Source: Minwuia sp.
GTDB lineage: Bacteria; Pseudomonadota; Alphaproteobacteria; Minwuiales; Minwuiaceae
Length of the DNA stretch: 35,721 nucleotides
NCBI GenBank assembly: GCA_029213165.1
Contig: JARGNO010000022.1
Coordinates: 1-35,721 of the forward strand
Direction of reading: 5' to 3'
The notes under the pieces were generated by a model. That model was not told where the DNA came from, searched no databases, and saw only the letters and a program-made list of their open reading frames with translations. Position 1 is the stretch's first letter, and each line of letters opens with the position of its first letter. Positions 1-7,824 of this stretch are shown here, one piece after another. The translations under genes and the position numbers were made by a program.

Positions 1-1
1 A

Positions 2-787
2 ATCGGGGTCTGCGCCGATGATGCAACGAATATCGCCGACCTGTCCGCCGCCGCACGCCAGGCGGATGTCGGGCTGGATGTCTATCTGGAGATCGATGTG
101 GGCATGGGACGCTGTGGCGTACCCGCTGACGCGGCGGCCGTGGCGCTGTGCCGCCAGATCAGTGACTCGCCGGGGCTGCGGTTCGCCGGGATCCAGGCCT
201 ATCACGGCAAGGCTCAGCACATCCGGGGCGCGGGGGAGCGGGCGGGCGCGATCCGCCACGCCGCCGGTGCCGTGCAGACGATGCTCGACCTCCTGCAAGC
301 AGCGGGCATTGCCTGTCCGACGGTGACAGGTGCGGGCACCGGCACAGCGCCACATGAAGCCGGATCCGGCCTCTGGACGGAACTCCAGGCCGGATCCTAT
401 GCCTTCATGGACGCGGATTATGCCCGGAATCTGGGACCGGACGGCTCACCGGACAGCCGTTTCGAACACAGCCTGTTCCTGCTGACCACGATCATGAGCA
501 CGGCCCGTGCCGGTACCGCGATCTGCGATGTCGGTCTGAAATCCACCAGCTTCGAATCCGGTCTGCCGCTGGTCATGGACCAGCCCGGCGCGACCTATGC
601 CGGGCCATCGGACGAACACGGCACCCTGCGTCTCGACCCGGGCACCCGGCTTGCGCTGGGCCGGAAACTGCGTCTGGTGCCGGGGCACTGCGACCCCACA
701 ATCAACCTGCACGACTGGTATGTCGGCTATCGCGGTGACGTGGTGGAACGGATCTGGCCCGTTTCCGCACGTGGCGCATTCTTCTGA
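2..787 (+). CDS. DSD1-family PLP-dependent aldolase (D-threonine / 3-hydroxy-D-aspartate aldolase-like), 5' truncated
   Basis: The reading frame is open from base 2, so the N-terminus, including the PLP-lysine region, lies outside the window. The visible part holds the end of an alanine-racemase-like barrel (LEIDVGMGRCGV, then IQAYHGKAQH) and the C-terminal domain typical of D-serine dehydratase and D-threonine aldolase (GSYAFMDADY, DEHG). The VPGHCDPT stretch carries the His and Cys that bind the metal ion in this family. Members cleave or dehydrate D-3-hydroxy amino acids, for example D-threonine to glycine and acetaldehyde, or 3-hydroxyaspartate to glycine and glyoxylate. The exact substrate cannot be read from the sequence. 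The next gene starts 12 bp downstream on the same strand, so the two are probably co-transcribed. The family call is solid; the substrate is open. Confidence 0.85.
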   Translation: MGVCADDATNIADLSAAARQADVGLDVYLEIDVGMGRCGVPADAAAVALCRQISDSPGLRFAGIQAYHGKAQHIRGAGERAGAIRHAAGAVQTMLDLLQAAGIACPTVTGAGTGTAPHEAGSGLWTELQAGSYAFMDADYARNLGPDGSPDSRFEHSLFLLTTIMSTARAGTAICDVGLKSTSFESGLPLVMDQPGATYAGPSDEHGTLRLDPGTRLALGRKLRLVPGHCDPTINLHDWYVGYRGDVVERIWPVSARGAFF

Positions 788-799
788 CGGAGGCTTTCC

Positions 800-1648
800 A
801 TGCCCGCACAGCCCGCGATCCTGACCGTCGCACCGAACGGCGCACGCCGCACGACCGGGGATCACGCCGCCCTGCCCGTATTGCCCGCGACACTTGCCGG
901 GACCGCACGTGCCTGCCGCAATGCCGGTGCCGCGATGATCCACCTGCATGTCCGCGACTCGGGCCAGCGCCACAGCCTCGACCCCGGCCTCTATCGTCAG
1001 GCGATCACTGCGATCCGCGCCGCCGTCGGCGATGACCTGATCGTGCAGGCCACCAGCGAGGCGGCGGGCATCTATCAGGCACCGGCCCAACTTGCGGCCA
1101 TGCGCGAACTCGCCCCGGAAGCCGTATCGCTCGGCCTCAGGGAGTTCGTGCCCGATGACACGGACGCGGCGGCGGTGGATGCCTTCGCGCGATTCCTCAC
1201 GTTTGCCGACGAACAGCGGATCATGGTGCAGCACATCCTTTATGACGACACCGACGTTCAGCGCTTCCAGCGCCTGCGGCAGCGGAAGGCCATTCCACAG
1301 GGACAACCGAACGTGCTCTTCGTCCTTGGCCGCTACAGCAAGGATCAGCAGTCGGAACCTGCCGATATCGATCCGTTTCTGGCGGCCATGCAGGCCACGC
1401 CCGATCACGCCGGCTGGCTCTGGTCGGTCTGTGCCTTCGGCGCGCAGGAAAGCGCATGTGCGGCACGGGCGCTGGAACTCTCCGGCCATGCCAGGGTGGG
1501 GTTCGAGAACAACATGCAGCTGGCCGATGGCAGCATTGCACCTGACAATGCCGCCCTTGTCCGACAGGCCGCGGAAGCCGCCGGAACCCTGGGTCGCCCG
1601 CTCGCCGACCCGGCGACCGCCCGACGGCTGATGCGGGGCGACGCCTGA
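800..1648 (+). CDS. BKACE-family beta-keto acid cleavage enzyme (DUF849)
   Basis: This 282-residue protein has the hallmarks of the BKACE (3-keto-5-aminohexanoate cleavage enzyme, Kce) family. The IHLHVRD motif supplies His48 and His50, and GFENNM supplies Glu236; in Kce the equivalent residues bind the catalytic Zn2+. Family members condense a beta-keto acid with acetyl-CoA and split the product into acetoacetate and a new CoA ester. Length is normal for the family. The ATG is preceded by a GGAGG ribosome binding site at about 789-793, just after the upstream stop codon. Pairing with a DSD1 aldolase and closeness to ring-degradation genes suggest a late step of a catabolic pathway. The specific beta-keto acid is unknown; BKACE subfamilies differ widely in substrate. 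Confidence 0.88.
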   Translation: MPAQPAILTVAPNGARRTTGDHAALPVLPATLAGTARACRNAGAAMIHLHVRDSGQRHSLDPGLYRQAITAIRAAVGDDLIVQATSEAAGIYQAPAQLAAMRELAPEAVSLGLREFVPDDTDAAAVDAFARFLTFADEQRIMVQHILYDDTDVQRFQRLRQRKAIPQGQPNVLFVLGRYSKDQQSEPADIDPFLAAMQATPDHAGWLWSVCAFGAQESACAARALELSGHARVGFENNMQLADGSIAPDNAALVRQAAEAAGTLGRPLADPATARRLMRGDA

Positions 1649-1727
1649 GACCGGACCTTCAAACGCGAAGCCACGTGACCATATGGACGCCAGTGACTTG
1701 AGTTCATTGTCCATGGAGGCAACCGCC

Positions 1728-2150
1728 ATGAATCGCATTCGCAAAACGATGATCGCCGCCCTGACCTCGGCCAGTGTTCTCGCTGCCGGTTCTGCGGCAC
1801 TTGCCAGCGAGACCGGCAAGCAGACCCGCGAGGAACTGCGGGAAGCATGGTCGGCAGTCCAGAACTACTCCGTCGAGAAGAAGGATCAGGCCGTCGAGAA
1901 GGCCGAGGAACTGATCGATGCCCTTGATGAGCGGATCGAGACCCTGAGTGACGAGGCAGCGGATGCCTCGGGTGATGCCCGCGAAGCCCTGGATCAGCGG
2001 GTTGCGGAACTGAAGGAGCTGCGCGAGGACGCTGCCGGGAAGCTGGAGGAAATGCGTGAAGGTTCAGCCGACCGCTGGGACCGCCTGAAGGCATCCTTCA
2101 GTGACGCGGTCGATGCCTTTCAGGAACGCTGGAACGAGGCCACCGAGTAG
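1728..2150 (+). CDS. Small exported coiled-coil protein of unknown function
   Basis: A 140-residue protein with a clear Sec-type signal peptide (basic MNRIRK start, hydrophobic Ala-rich core, likely cleavage after ALAS). The rest is almost entirely charged, helical and rich in Glu, Ala and Lys, with heptad-like spacing, so it should form a long amphipathic helix or coiled coil in the periplasm. I chose ATG 1728 because GGAGG lies 8 nt upstream and the signal peptide starts there. An in-frame ATG at 1683 would put 15 residues ahead of the signal peptide. I recognise no catalytic domain. A periplasmic scaffold or envelope-stress role would be a guess. It is convergent with the leftward PAS gene 13 bp away. 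Confidence 0.75.
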   Translation: MNRIRKTMIAALTSASVLAAGSAALASETGKQTREELREAWSAVQNYSVEKKDQAVEKAEELIDALDERIETLSDEAADASGDAREALDQRVAELKELREDAAGKLEEMREGSADRWDRLKASFSDAVDAFQERWNEATE

Positions 2151-2163
2151 GCATCGGAAGTCC

Positions 2164-2628
2164 TCAGACCACTAGATCCCGCAGGATTGCAATCTCCCCA
2201 CCCTGATCATTGCGGGCGGCGGTGCTGTCGGCCAGATGAACACTGACGATGATCTGGTCGACGGCATCTCCGGTCGTCGTGAAGGGCACGAACAGGTTGT
2301 CCGATGCATGCCAGGTGTCGGCGAACAGCACCTGTGAACGTGTCTGCACCGGTGCGCGTTCCCGGACCACGGACCTGTAGGGAGCAATCATCCGCGACCG
2401 CTCCGTGCCGTAGAGGTCGCCGTCGAGCATCAGCCACGTGGCATTGCGGCCTGCGATTTCCACTATCTGGCTGCCGACCAGCCGATAGCGGAAGGCCGTT
2501 CCATCCTGCAACACATCGACGACCGCGAGGGAAGGCAGGATCGAAACCAGGTCCATCGGGCTGAAAGTCTGCCGGTGCGGAATTCGCCCGTCCGACGAGG
2601 TGCGAAGACTCTGCCAGAGATCCAGCAA
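2164..2628 (-). CDS. PAS_5-type single-domain PAS protein
   Basis: The protein (154 residues from the TTG at 2628) matches the PAS_5 layout common in Rhodospirillales: an N-terminal LDLWQSLR helix, a PHRQTFSPMDL linker, LAVVDVL strand, FRYRLVGSQIVE core and a C-terminal sheet ending in QIIVSVHL. It lacks any output domain, so it is presumably a small-molecule or redox sensor acting through a partner. The start is uncertain. No ATG or GTG lies in frame upstream, but the frame stays open across 24 more protein-like codons (including AEIDPYWRQV) to a CTG at 2700. That CTG overlaps the cupin stop as CTGA and has AGGA just before it. It is last in the leftward acyl-CoA dehydrogenase/cupin operon. 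Confidence 0.75.
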   Translation of the reverse strand: MLDLWQSLRTSSDGRIPHRQTFSPMDLVSILPSLAVVDVLQDGTAFRYRLVGSQIVEIAGRNATWLMLDGDLYGTERSRMIAPYRSVVRERAPVQTRSQVLFADTWHASDNLFVPFTTTGDAVDQIIVSVHLADSTAARNDQGGEIAILRDLVV

Positions 2629-2696
2629 GGCGAGGCCATCCGCTTCGAAATCGAGCGATGGGACCTGTCGCCAGTACGGATCGATCTCCGCCAGGA

Positions 2697-2990
2697 TCAG
2701 TGTTTCCTGCCCACGAGGAACTTCAGTCCCTCTGGTCCCACATCCTCCACATGCTCGCAGCCCGCATCCATGACCACGATGTCGCCGGGACCATAATTGC
2801 GTTCCTCCCCGTTGAAGGTCAGCTTGATGCCGCCTTCAACGACCATGGCCCGGACAGCGAATTCATGGGCATGGGCGTCGTTGTGACAGCCTGGTTCAAG
2901 TGACTTGACCCCAGCGTTCTCATATCCATCCCGGGCCAGTCCGGCCTCGAATTCCGCTGTATCCACCATGTTCTCGACACCTCCAGTCAT
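2697..2990 (-). CDS. Small single-domain cupin protein
   Basis: A 97-residue cupin. The first cupin motif carries CHNDAHAHEF, giving a His-x-His plus Glu metal-binding pattern. The GPGDIVVMDAG turn and CEHVEDVGPEG form the second motif, with another His. Such small beta-barrel proteins bind a metal and act as isomerases, dioxygenases or ligand sensors. Here the function is unassigned. The ATG overlaps the stop of the acyl-CoA dehydrogenase gene as ATGA (2987-2990), so the two are translationally coupled. The coupling suggests the cupin acts on, or senses, an intermediate of the same pathway. Confidence 0.8.
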   Translation of the reverse strand: MTGGVENMVDTAEFEAGLARDGYENAGVKSLEPGCHNDAHAHEFAVRAMVVEGGIKLTFNGEERNYGPGDIVVMDAGCEHVEDVGPEGLKFLVGRKH

Positions 2991-4144
2991 GCGTAGGGAA
3001 CCGCAACCTTGCCGATCTTCTCCCGCGAGATGATCATCTTCTGGATCTGGGCAGTTCCATCCCCGATTTGCAAGCCCATGATATCACGCAGCCGCTGCTG
3101 GTGTGGCAGGTCCATCGCGTAACCCATGTGGCCATGCAGCAGCAGGCACTGGTGCGCGGTCTCGAATGCCACCTGGGGCGCGAACCACTTGCACATTGCC
3201 GCTTCTGCCGTGTGGGGCAGGCCCTGGTCACGCAACCAGAGCGTCTGATAGCAGAGCAGTTCGGCAGCCCGCATCTTCGTCTCCGCCTCTGCCAGAGGCT
3301 GGGTCACCCCCTGATACTTCGCGATCGGATTGCCGAAGGCCTGGCGCTGCTGCACCCATTCCCAGGTTTCCTCCAGCGAGGCGCGGGCACAACCCAGCAC
3401 CTGCAGGCCGATCAGAGCCCGCGAATAGTCGAAACCGGCCATGACTTCCCTGAAGCCCGCTCCCTCTGCGCCGAGACGCATGTGATCTTCGATCCGCACG
3501 TCATCGAAGAAGACGGAGCCGCGACCGACCACCCGCGCGCCGGCATCATCGAACTTCGATGTCGAAACCCCCTTCGCATCCATCGGCACCAGGAAGGCAG
3601 TGACACCACGGGCACCGTCATCGGTGCCACTGGTCCGTGCCGCGACGATGATCCAGTCCGCCTGCGTGGCACAGGATATGGAGGTCTTTTCACCGTTCAG
3701 GACGTAGCCCTCGTTGGTCCGTTCCGCCTTGCAGATCAGGTTTGCTGCGTCTGATCCGCCACGCGGCTCCGTCAACCCCAGCGCGATCATGCTGTCACCC
3801 CGACAGACCGGCGGCAGGACCCTGCGCCGGACTTCCTGATCAGCATGACGCGCCACGATGTCTCCCAGCAGGGAGGCGAGCAGCAACGCGTAGGCAACAT
3901 TCATGTCCCCGACAGACACCTCATGCATCAGCAGGCCCGCGGTCACGGCATCGACGCCGGAGCCACCGAACTCGACCGGCAGGTCGGCACCCAGCAGTCC
4001 AATCTCGCCCATCGACGCCAGCAAACCCGCCTCGAACCCGTCCTGGCTCTCACGCGACTGGTAGCGGGGTGCCAGGTGATCGGCACTGAACCGCCGCGCG
4101 GTGTCCCGGAACGCTTCCTGTTCCTCGGTAAATCCAAACTGCAT
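2987..4144 (-). CDS. Acyl-CoA dehydrogenase, AliB/BadJ-like, with Asp at the usual catalytic Glu position
   Basis: A 385-residue FAD acyl-CoA dehydrogenase with normal domain order: N-terminal helices, the ALGLTEPRGGSDA flavin/substrate loop near residues 121-133, the middle beta domain, and a C-terminal helical domain with RQAFGNPIAKYQ. These enzymes oxidise acyl-CoA to enoyl-CoA and pass electrons to ETF. The C-terminal catalytic segment reads IGDGTAQIQ, so Asp362 takes the place of the catalytic Glu of medium-chain enzymes. The alternative isovaleryl-type Glu position is Ser241. Asp at this place is known from alicyclic carboxyl-CoA dehydrogenases, so a ring-derived CoA ester is a reasonable substrate. 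The start has a good GGAGGG site, and the gene is divergent from the molybdenum hydroxylase operon across 96 bp. Confidence 0.9.
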   Translation of the reverse strand: MQFGFTEEQEAFRDTARRFSADHLAPRYQSRESQDGFEAGLLASMGEIGLLGADLPVEFGGSGVDAVTAGLLMHEVSVGDMNVAYALLLASLLGDIVARHADQEVRRRVLPPVCRGDSMIALGLTEPRGGSDAANLICKAERTNEGYVLNGEKTSISCATQADWIIVAARTSGTDDGARGVTAFLVPMDAKGVSTSKFDDAGARVVGRGSVFFDDVRIEDHMRLGAEGAGFREVMAGFDYSRALIGLQVLGCARASLEETWEWVQQRQAFGNPIAKYQGVTQPLAEAETKMRAAELLCYQTLWLRDQGLPHTAEAAMCKWFAPQVAFETAHQCLLLHGHMGYAMDLPHQQRLRDIMGLQIGDGTAQIQKMIISREKIGKVAVPYA

Positions 4145-4240
4145 CCTGAAGACCCTCCCCGGTCACATGCTCACTTGCATTGAAGATAGAGTGACGCTCC
4201 GCCATGCTGTCCGCAACACCATGAAAACGCGGCCCCATCA
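4145..4240. promoter_or_regulatory. Divergent intergenic region between acyl-CoA dehydrogenase and Mo-hydroxylase operons
   Basis: These 96 bp must hold the promoters for both catabolic operons, which run outward from here. I could not find convincing -35/-10 pairs with standard spacing in either direction. The leftward gene has a clear GGAGGG ribosome binding site. The rightward ATG at 4241 has no good Shine-Dalgarno sequence. No adjacent regulator gene is present, apart from the PAS protein at the end of the leftward operon. Confidence 0.4.
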
Positions 4241-5062
4241 ATGCGCCTGACACGACCGAAGGAATTGACCGAGACCCTGGACCTGCTGGCCACCCGGGAC
4301 TGGCACGTGCTGGCCGGGGGCACCGACCTGTTTCCGGCGCATGTGGAGCGACCCTTCAGCCGTCCGCTGCTCGACATTTCCGGCATCCCGGACCTGCGCG
4401 GCGTCACGCGTACCGACACGGGCTGGCGGATCGGGGCCACGGCCACCTGGACAGATATCGTGCGTGCCGACGACCTGCCCCCCGCCTTTGACGCGCTGAA
4501 GGCCGCCGCGCGGGAAGTCGGATCGATACAGATCCAGAACGCTGCCACCGTAGCCGGCAACCTGTGCAACGCCTCACCCGCCGCTGATGGCGTGCCGCCA
4601 CTGCTGATCCTGGATACGGTGGTCGAACTGGCCTCCGCGGCACGCGGGCACCGAACAATGCCGCTGCAGGACTTCATTCAGGGCAATCGCCAGACGGTAC
4701 TGCAGCCCGATGAGATGATGGTGGCACTGCACATCCCGGCGGCCAGCGCGGCGGGGCGCAGCAGTTTCGTGAAGCTGGGCAGCCGCCGCTACCTTGTCAT
4801 CTCCATCGCCATGGTCGCGGCGCGACTGGCAGACGGCGACGCTGCCGTCGCTGTCGGTTCCTGTTCGGTGGTGGCCCGTCGCTTGGCCAGTCTGGAACGC
4901 GCCCTGATCGCGCGGGACACTGGCGAGCCATGGGAGAAATGCGTGGAACCGGAGCACTTCGCCGATCTGAAACCCATTGATGACGTGCGGGCCAGCGCAG
5001 GATACCGCCGCGACGCCGCCCGGACCTGCACGATCCGCGCGCTGGCGGAGATCGCGTCATGA
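4241..5062 (+). CDS. FAD-binding subunit of a molybdenum hydroxylase (CoxM/NdhF type)
   Basis: A 273-residue medium subunit of a xanthine-dehydrogenase-family enzyme. It carries the FAD-binding signatures LAGGTDL (around residues 25-31) and TVAGNLCNASPAAD (around 108-121), followed by the CO-dehydrogenase flavoprotein C-terminal domain with KLGSRRYLVISI. In this enzyme family electrons run from the molybdopterin through two [2Fe-2S] clusters to this FAD and then to NAD+ or a quinone-linked acceptor. The length is slightly short but within the family range. Its stop overlaps the next gene's start as ATGA (5059-5062), so it is translated together with the hydroxylase subunit. This is the first gene of a five-gene rightward operon. 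Confidence 0.9.
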   Translation: MRLTRPKELTETLDLLATRDWHVLAGGTDLFPAHVERPFSRPLLDISGIPDLRGVTRTDTGWRIGATATWTDIVRADDLPPAFDALKAAAREVGSIQIQNAATVAGNLCNASPAADGVPPLLILDTVVELASAARGHRTMPLQDFIQGNRQTVLQPDEMMVALHIPAASAAGRSSFVKLGSRRYLVISIAMVAARLADGDAAVAVGSCSVVARRLASLERALIARDTGEPWEKCVEPEHFADLKPIDDVRASAGYRRDAARTCTIRALAEIAS

Positions 5063-7824
5063 GCATGGGTGCGGAACTGGCCGGGCATGTCGAAGGCATT
5101 CGTTTCACGGTCAATGACCAACCTGTGGAGGCGCTCTCAGATCCCGCAACCCGACTGACGTCCGTCCTGCGGGAGGAACTTGCCCTGAAGGGCACGAAGG
5201 TCGGTTGCGACGCCGGTGACTGCGGGGCCTGCACCGTGCTGATCGACGGCGCGCCGGTCTGCGCCTGCATGACCGCCGTTGCGCAGGTTGCGGGCCGGTC
5301 CGTCACCACCGTGGAGGGGCTGGCGCGCGATGGCACCATGAGCCGTCTGCAGCGCAGCTTCCTGGATCATGGCGCGGCGCAGTGCGGCATCTGCACACCG
5401 GGGATGCTGGTCGCAGCTACGGCCTTGCTGAATGCGGTGAAACAGCCGAGCGAGACGCAGGTCCAGGACGCTCTGGGCGGTGTGTTGTGCCGCTGTACCG
5501 GCTACCGCCGCATCATCGATGCCGTCATGGATGCCGGGACGCGGATCGAAAGCCGCGGCAAGGGTGTCGGCGCTGCCATCCCAAGGCTCGACGGCGTGCC
5601 GAAGGTGCTGGGGACGGACCGGTTCGGTGATGATGTGTCGCCGCATGATGCCCTGCTGGTGCGGGTGATCCGCAGCCCGTTTCATCGGGCGCGTTTCGGG
5701 ATTGGCGATCTGGATGCCTTCGTTGCCGCGACCCCGGGTCTGGTCGCCGCGTTCACGGCCCGCGACATTCCGGGACAGAACCTCTTCGGTGTCATCCCCC
5801 CCTTTGCGGACCAGCCGGTCTTCGCACATGGCGGTGAAACACGTTTCAGGGGCGAAGCGGTGGCGGCTCTGGTCGGTGAACGCGAGGCGCTGCAGGATCT
5901 CGATCTTGCGGCAGTTCCGGTTTCATGGACCGAACTCGACCCCACCATGACCACGGAGACCGCGAAGACGAGCGAACCGATGCACCAGAGCCGGCCCGGC
6001 AATGTGCTGGTGGAAGGCTTCGTGGCGCGCGGTGACATCGATGCTGCCCTGACCGGCGCAGCGCATGTCGTCGGGGACAGTTTCACCACCGCCTTTGTCG
6101 AACATGGCTATATCGAGCCGGAGGCGGGCACGGCCTTCATTCGCGACGACGGACGCATCGAGATCCAGGCCTGCACCCAGGCGCCGCACATGGACCGGGA
6201 AGCCGTCGCAGCCATCATGGGCGTGCCGGAGGACCAGATTGTCGTTACGCCGACTGCCGTGGGTGGCGGGTTCGGGTCCAAGATCGACGTCTCGATCCAG
6301 CCGATCCTGGCGCTGGCGGCCCGTATCACCGGCAGGCCCTGCCGAATCTGCTACACACGCCCCGAATCCATGCGATCCACCACCAAGCGCCATCCGGCCC
6401 GCATGACGGTGAACGTCGGCGCGGATGCACAGGGCAAGCTGATGGGGCTGCGGTTCGAGGGCGACTTCGACACCGGGGCCTATGCGTCATGGGGACCGAC
6501 CGTTGCCAATCGGGTGCCCGTTCATGCCTCCGGCCCCTACAATATTCCGGCCTATCGCGCCCGTGCCGTCGCCCTGCACACCAATGGCCCCGTCTCCGGT
6601 GCTTTCCGGGGTTTTGGCGTGCCACAGGCAGCCATCGCGCAGGAGACCCTGTTTGACCGGCTGGCGGATGCCTGCGGCATCGACCGGCTCGAATTTCGCC
6701 TGAGGAACGCGCTGCTTGACGGCCAGCCAACGGTCACCGGCCAGCACTTCGATACCGGTGTCGGCATTCATGCCTGCCTCACCGCGCTGCAGGAACCTTG
6801 GGCGCGGGCCAGGACTGCGGCAGCGCAATGGAACAGGGACAATCCGGCCTCCCCGCTGCGGCGCGGTGTTGGCCTCGGCACCTGCTGGTACGGCTGCGGC
6901 AATACTTCCCTGCCCAACCCCTCCACCATCAAGGCGGGGCTGCGGGTGGACGGGACCGTCCGGCTGCACCAGGGCGCGGTGGATATCGGCCAGGGATCGA
7001 ACACCGTCATCACCCAGATCTTCGCGGAGGCGCTGGGGGTCGCGGCCACCGATGTGGAGATGTTTGTCGGCAATTCGGATGTCACACCGGATGCCGGAAA
7101 GACCTCCGCCTCCCGCCAGACCTTCGTCTCCGGCAAGGCCGCGATGCTGGCCGGTCTGGCGCTGCGGGAGGCGCTGCTGCGCCACGGCAATGTCAGCGAC
7201 GCGGCGGAAATCACCCTGACCGGCGGCAAGGTCGTACTGCGCGATGGCGGCGCGGAACGCAGGCTTGATCCCGCGACACTGCCCGTCGACGCGGAAGGCT
7301 TCGTGTTCCGTGTGGCGGAAACCTACGATCCGCCTACGGCACCTCTGGACGAGAACGGTCAGGGGGAACCTTACGCGCTCTATGGCTATGGGGCGCAGAT
7401 GGTGGAACTGGAAGTGGACAGCGAACTGGGGACCGTGAAACTGCGCCACATCACGGCGGCACATGATGTGGGCCGCGCGATCAATCCGCAGCTTGTCCAG
7501 GGCCAGATCGAGGGCGGCATCGCCCAGGGCGTCGGCATGGCGCTGATGGAGGACTATCAGCCCGGTCGGACGGAGAACCTGCACGACTACCTGATCCCGA
7601 CCATCGGCGACATACCGGAAATCGAATCGATCATCATCGAGGTGCCGGATGCCGAAGGCCCCTATGGCGCAAAGGGTCTGGGCGAGCACGTGCTGATCCC
7701 GACCGCGCCCGCCATCCTGAACGCCATCCGCGACGCCACCGGGGCCATCGTGACCACCACCCCCGCCACCCCCGACCGCATCCTCACCGCCATCCGGGCC
7801 GCACGGAGGACCGCAAATGACTGA
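5059..7824 (+). CDS. Fused [2Fe-2S] and molybdopterin subunit of a xanthine-dehydrogenase-family hydroxylase
   Basis: A 921-residue fusion of the usual small and large subunits. Cys50, Cys55, Cys58 and Cys70 form the ferredoxin-type cluster; Cys109, Cys112, Cys144 and Cys146 (QCGIC and CRC) form the helical-domain cluster. After a linker near residue 170 the molybdopterin domains follow, with VGGGFGSK, FRGFGVPQ and DIGQGSNT cofactor loops. GLGEHVLIPTAP close to the C-terminus supplies the Glu that acts as general base. Such enzymes hydroxylate carbon next to a ring nitrogen, or oxidise aldehydes, using water oxygen. With a 6-hydroxynicotinate-reductase-like gene next, ring hydroxylation of an N-heteroaromatic acid is the likely job. 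Aldehyde oxidation cannot be ruled out. Its 3' end overlaps the next gene by 8 bp. Confidence 0.9.
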   Translation: MSMGAELAGHVEGIRFTVNDQPVEALSDPATRLTSVLREELALKGTKVGCDAGDCGACTVLIDGAPVCACMTAVAQVAGRSVTTVEGLARDGTMSRLQRSFLDHGAAQCGICTPGMLVAATALLNAVKQPSETQVQDALGGVLCRCTGYRRIIDAVMDAGTRIESRGKGVGAAIPRLDGVPKVLGTDRFGDDVSPHDALLVRVIRSPFHRARFGIGDLDAFVAATPGLVAAFTARDIPGQNLFGVIPPFADQPVFAHGGETRFRGEAVAALVGEREALQDLDLAAVPVSWTELDPTMTTETAKTSEPMHQSRPGNVLVEGFVARGDIDAALTGAAHVVGDSFTTAFVEHGYIEPEAGTAFIRDDGRIEIQACTQAPHMDREAVAAIMGVPEDQIVVTPTAVGGGFGSKIDVSIQPILALAARITGRPCRICYTRPESMRSTTKRHPARMTVNVGADAQGKLMGLRFEGDFDTGAYASWGPTVANRVPVHASGPYNIPAYRARAVALHTNGPVSGAFRGFGVPQAAIAQETLFDRLADACGIDRLEFRLRNALLDGQPTVTGQHFDTGVGIHACLTALQEPWARARTAAAQWNRDNPASPLRRGVGLGTCWYGCGNTSLPNPSTIKAGLRVDGTVRLHQGAVDIGQGSNTVITQIFAEALGVAATDVEMFVGNSDVTPDAGKTSASRQTFVSGKAAMLAGLALREALLRHGNVSDAAEITLTGGKVVLRDGGAERRLDPATLPVDAEGFVFRVAETYDPPTAPLDENGQGEPYALYGYGAQMVELEVDSELGTVKLRHITAAHDVGRAINPQLVQGQIEGGIAQGVGMALMEDYQPGRTENLHDYLIPTIGDIPEIESIIIEVPDAEGPYGAKGLGEHVLIPTAPAILNAIRDATGAIVTTTPATPDRILTAIRAARRTAND

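Noticed and set aside
446-1819. A 457-codon minus-strand frame over the aldolase and BKACE genes
   Set aside because: Shadow frame; the plus-strand genes have family motifs and ribosome binding sites.
4221-4250. A 9-codon frame overlapping the start of the FAD-subunit gene, as a possible leader peptide
   Set aside because: No ribosome binding site, no run of regulatory codons and no attenuator hairpin nearby.
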